Of a stretch of DNA of 7,315 nt, positions 6,739 through 7,315 are shown one piece after another. Within the stretch, counting starts at the first letter, position 1. Each line of letters opens with the position of its first letter. The notes under the pieces were generated by a model. It was not told where the DNA came from. It saw only the letters and a program-made list of their open reading frames with translations, and did not search any database. The translations under genes were made by a program, and so were the position numbers. The DNA lies in assembly GCA_031265345.1 (NCBI GenBank), contig JAISCU010000416.1:1-7315 (forward strand), given 5' to 3'. The stretch comes from Bifidobacteriaceae bacterium. Lineage in GTDB: Bacteria; Actinomycetota; Actinomycetes; Actinomycetales; WQXJ01.

Positions 6739-6756
6739 TACTTGCGGATACTTGCG
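6739..6756. repeat. Tandem direct repeat TACTTGCG, period 10
   Basis: TACTTGCG occurs at 6739-6746 and again at 6749-6756, one helical turn apart, midway between the divergent HTH and excisionase genes. The second copy overlaps the proposed -35 of the rightward promoter. The first lies next to the weak -35 of the leftward one. Regulator binding (by the HTH protein or excisionase) or integrase arm-type binding are the two plausible uses. Confidence 0.6.
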
Positions 6757-6780
6757 TCGTGTGGTTTGATTACGTGTACT
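6752..6780 (+). promoter_or_regulatory. Probable xis-int promoter
   Basis: A -35 TTGCGT (6752-6757) and a -10 TGTACT (6775-6780) are 17 bases apart, matching the consensus at 3 and 4 of 6 positions. Transcription would begin near 6787. An alternative -10, TAACAT (6786-6791), has a weaker -35. The message would carry GAGGAGG (6792-6798), four bases before the ATG at 6803. Confidence 0.4.
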
Positions 6781-6802
6781 CGCCATAACATGAGGAGGTT
6801 TG

Positions 6803-7060
6803 ATGCACAACTCACCCCGGCCACCCGCGAACGCCAGCGCGGGCGGGTTGCTCCGAACCGAGGCGGTCGCCGAGTGGCTGGCCGTCTCGAAGTCGACCCT
6901 GGTGCGGTGGCGGCAGTCCGGCCGCGGCCCGGAGGTCTGCTGGCTGGCGGAGGGCCTGCCCCGCTACCGCGCCGCCGACGTGGAGCGGTGGCTCGCAGCC
7001 CGCTCCGCCCGCGCGGCTAACCGGCCGGAAGGAGCACGGCATGCCGGCCAAACGCGGTGA
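6803..7060 (+). CDS. xis: Excisionase / AlpA-like MerR-type helix-turn-helix protein
   Basis: It is 85 residues long. Residues 16-38 (LLRTEAVAEWLAVSKSTLVR, then WRQ) are a winged-helix HTH_17 domain. It is followed by the usual closing segment RYRAADVERWLAA (54-66), in which the second helix presents Tyr/Arg to DNA. Such proteins bend DNA beside att sites and turn the integrase from insertion to excision, and some also repress or activate the int promoter. ATG 6803 is preferred over the TTG just before it because GAGGAGG ends four bases upstream. The gene overlaps the integrase start by 20 bases, typical of a xis-int operon. An Arg/Ala-rich tail lies after residue 67. Confidence 0.88.
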   Translation: MHNSPRPPANASAGGLLRTEAVAEWLAVSKSTLVRWRQSGRGPEVCWLAEGLPRYRAADVERWLAARSARAANRPEGARHAGQTR

Positions 7061-7315
7061 CATGTGGGAGGGGCGGCTCAAACTCGGCGGCCGGGTAGTC
7101 AAGACCCGCCGGTTCGACACCAAGCGCGCCGCCGCCCAGTGGGAACGCCGCCAACGGGCCGCGTTCGACGAGCACGGCTACGACCCCCGCCTCGGCAAAA
7201 TCCTGGTCGAGGACCTCATCAAAGCCTGGCTCGAGCAACGCGAGGGCAAGGTCACCAAGACCACCCTCGACACCGACCGCTACCTCCTCCCGACCGACGG
7301 GCAACGCTCCGGCAA
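7041..7315 (+). CDS. int: Tyrosine site-specific integrase, N-terminal part, cut by right edge
   Basis: Would recombine attP with the chromosomal attB to integrate the element and, with excisionase, reverse the reaction. 91 codons are visible. Residues 7-42 (GDMWEGRLKLGGRVVKTRRF and the following helix) are the AP2-like three-strand plus helix arm-binding domain of phage- and ICE-type integrases. From about residue 55, ILVEDLIKAWLEQREG and TKTTLDTDRYLLP begin the SAM-like core-binding domain. The catalytic R-H-R-Y domain lies past the edge, so activity cannot be judged. The start ATG has GGAAGGAG (7027-7034) six bases upstream, inside the end of the excisionase gene, so both are co-transcribed and probably coupled. 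In such elements attP usually follows int, beyond the right edge of this window. Confidence 0.93.
   Translation, partial: MPAKRGDMWEGRLKLGGRVVKTRRFDTKRAAAQWERRQRAAFDEHGYDPRLGKILVEDLIKAWLEQREGKVTKTTLDTDRYLLPTDGQRSG

Noticed and set aside
1..7315. CRISPR array, insertion-sequence ends or rRNA/tRNA genes
   Set aside because: No regularly spaced repeats, no transposase and no recognisable RNA gene were found on either strand.

Overview
The window is high-GC DNA with the codon bias, GTG/TTG starts, TANNNT-type -10 boxes and strong GGAGG ribosome sites of an actinobacterium. It looks like one end of a mobile element, an integrative conjugative element or an integrated plasmid. No rRNA, tRNA or CRISPR array was found.

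Layout from left to right. At 1-523 (minus) is the 5' part of a Zn-ribbon DNA methyltransferase gene that runs off the left edge. About 520 bases without a convincing gene follow (524-1042) and hold two inverted repeats. A MobF (TrwC/TraI-type) relaxase-helicase occupies 1043-4333 (minus), with its own promoter just upstream. Next comes a toxin-antitoxin operon (minus): a small helical antitoxin-like protein (5571-5882) and a zeta-type toxin kinase (4505-5574). The two are joined by a GTGA overlap and followed by a hairpin terminator. The toxin gene is broken by two +1 frame changes, although its motifs remain intact on both sides. At 5995-6702 (minus) is a 235-residue protein of unknown role with a C-terminal helix-turn-helix; it appears leaderless. 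It is divergent from a rightward xis-int pair: an AlpA/MerR-type excisionase (6803-7060) and the N-terminal part of a tyrosine integrase (7041 to the right edge).

How the parts fit. Integrase and excisionase would move the element in and out of the chromosome. The relaxase would nick and unwind it for conjugation. The toxin-antitoxin pair would penalise its loss. The HTH protein and the repeats between the divergent promoters at 6703-6802 are candidates for control of the excision switch. The methyltransferase is probably cargo, perhaps part of a restriction or defence system beyond the left edge.

The main oddity is the set of apparent frame breaks: two in the toxin gene and a probable third at the relaxase C-terminus. 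They mean either decay of the element, indel errors in the sequence or, less likely, +1 recoding in the toxin.
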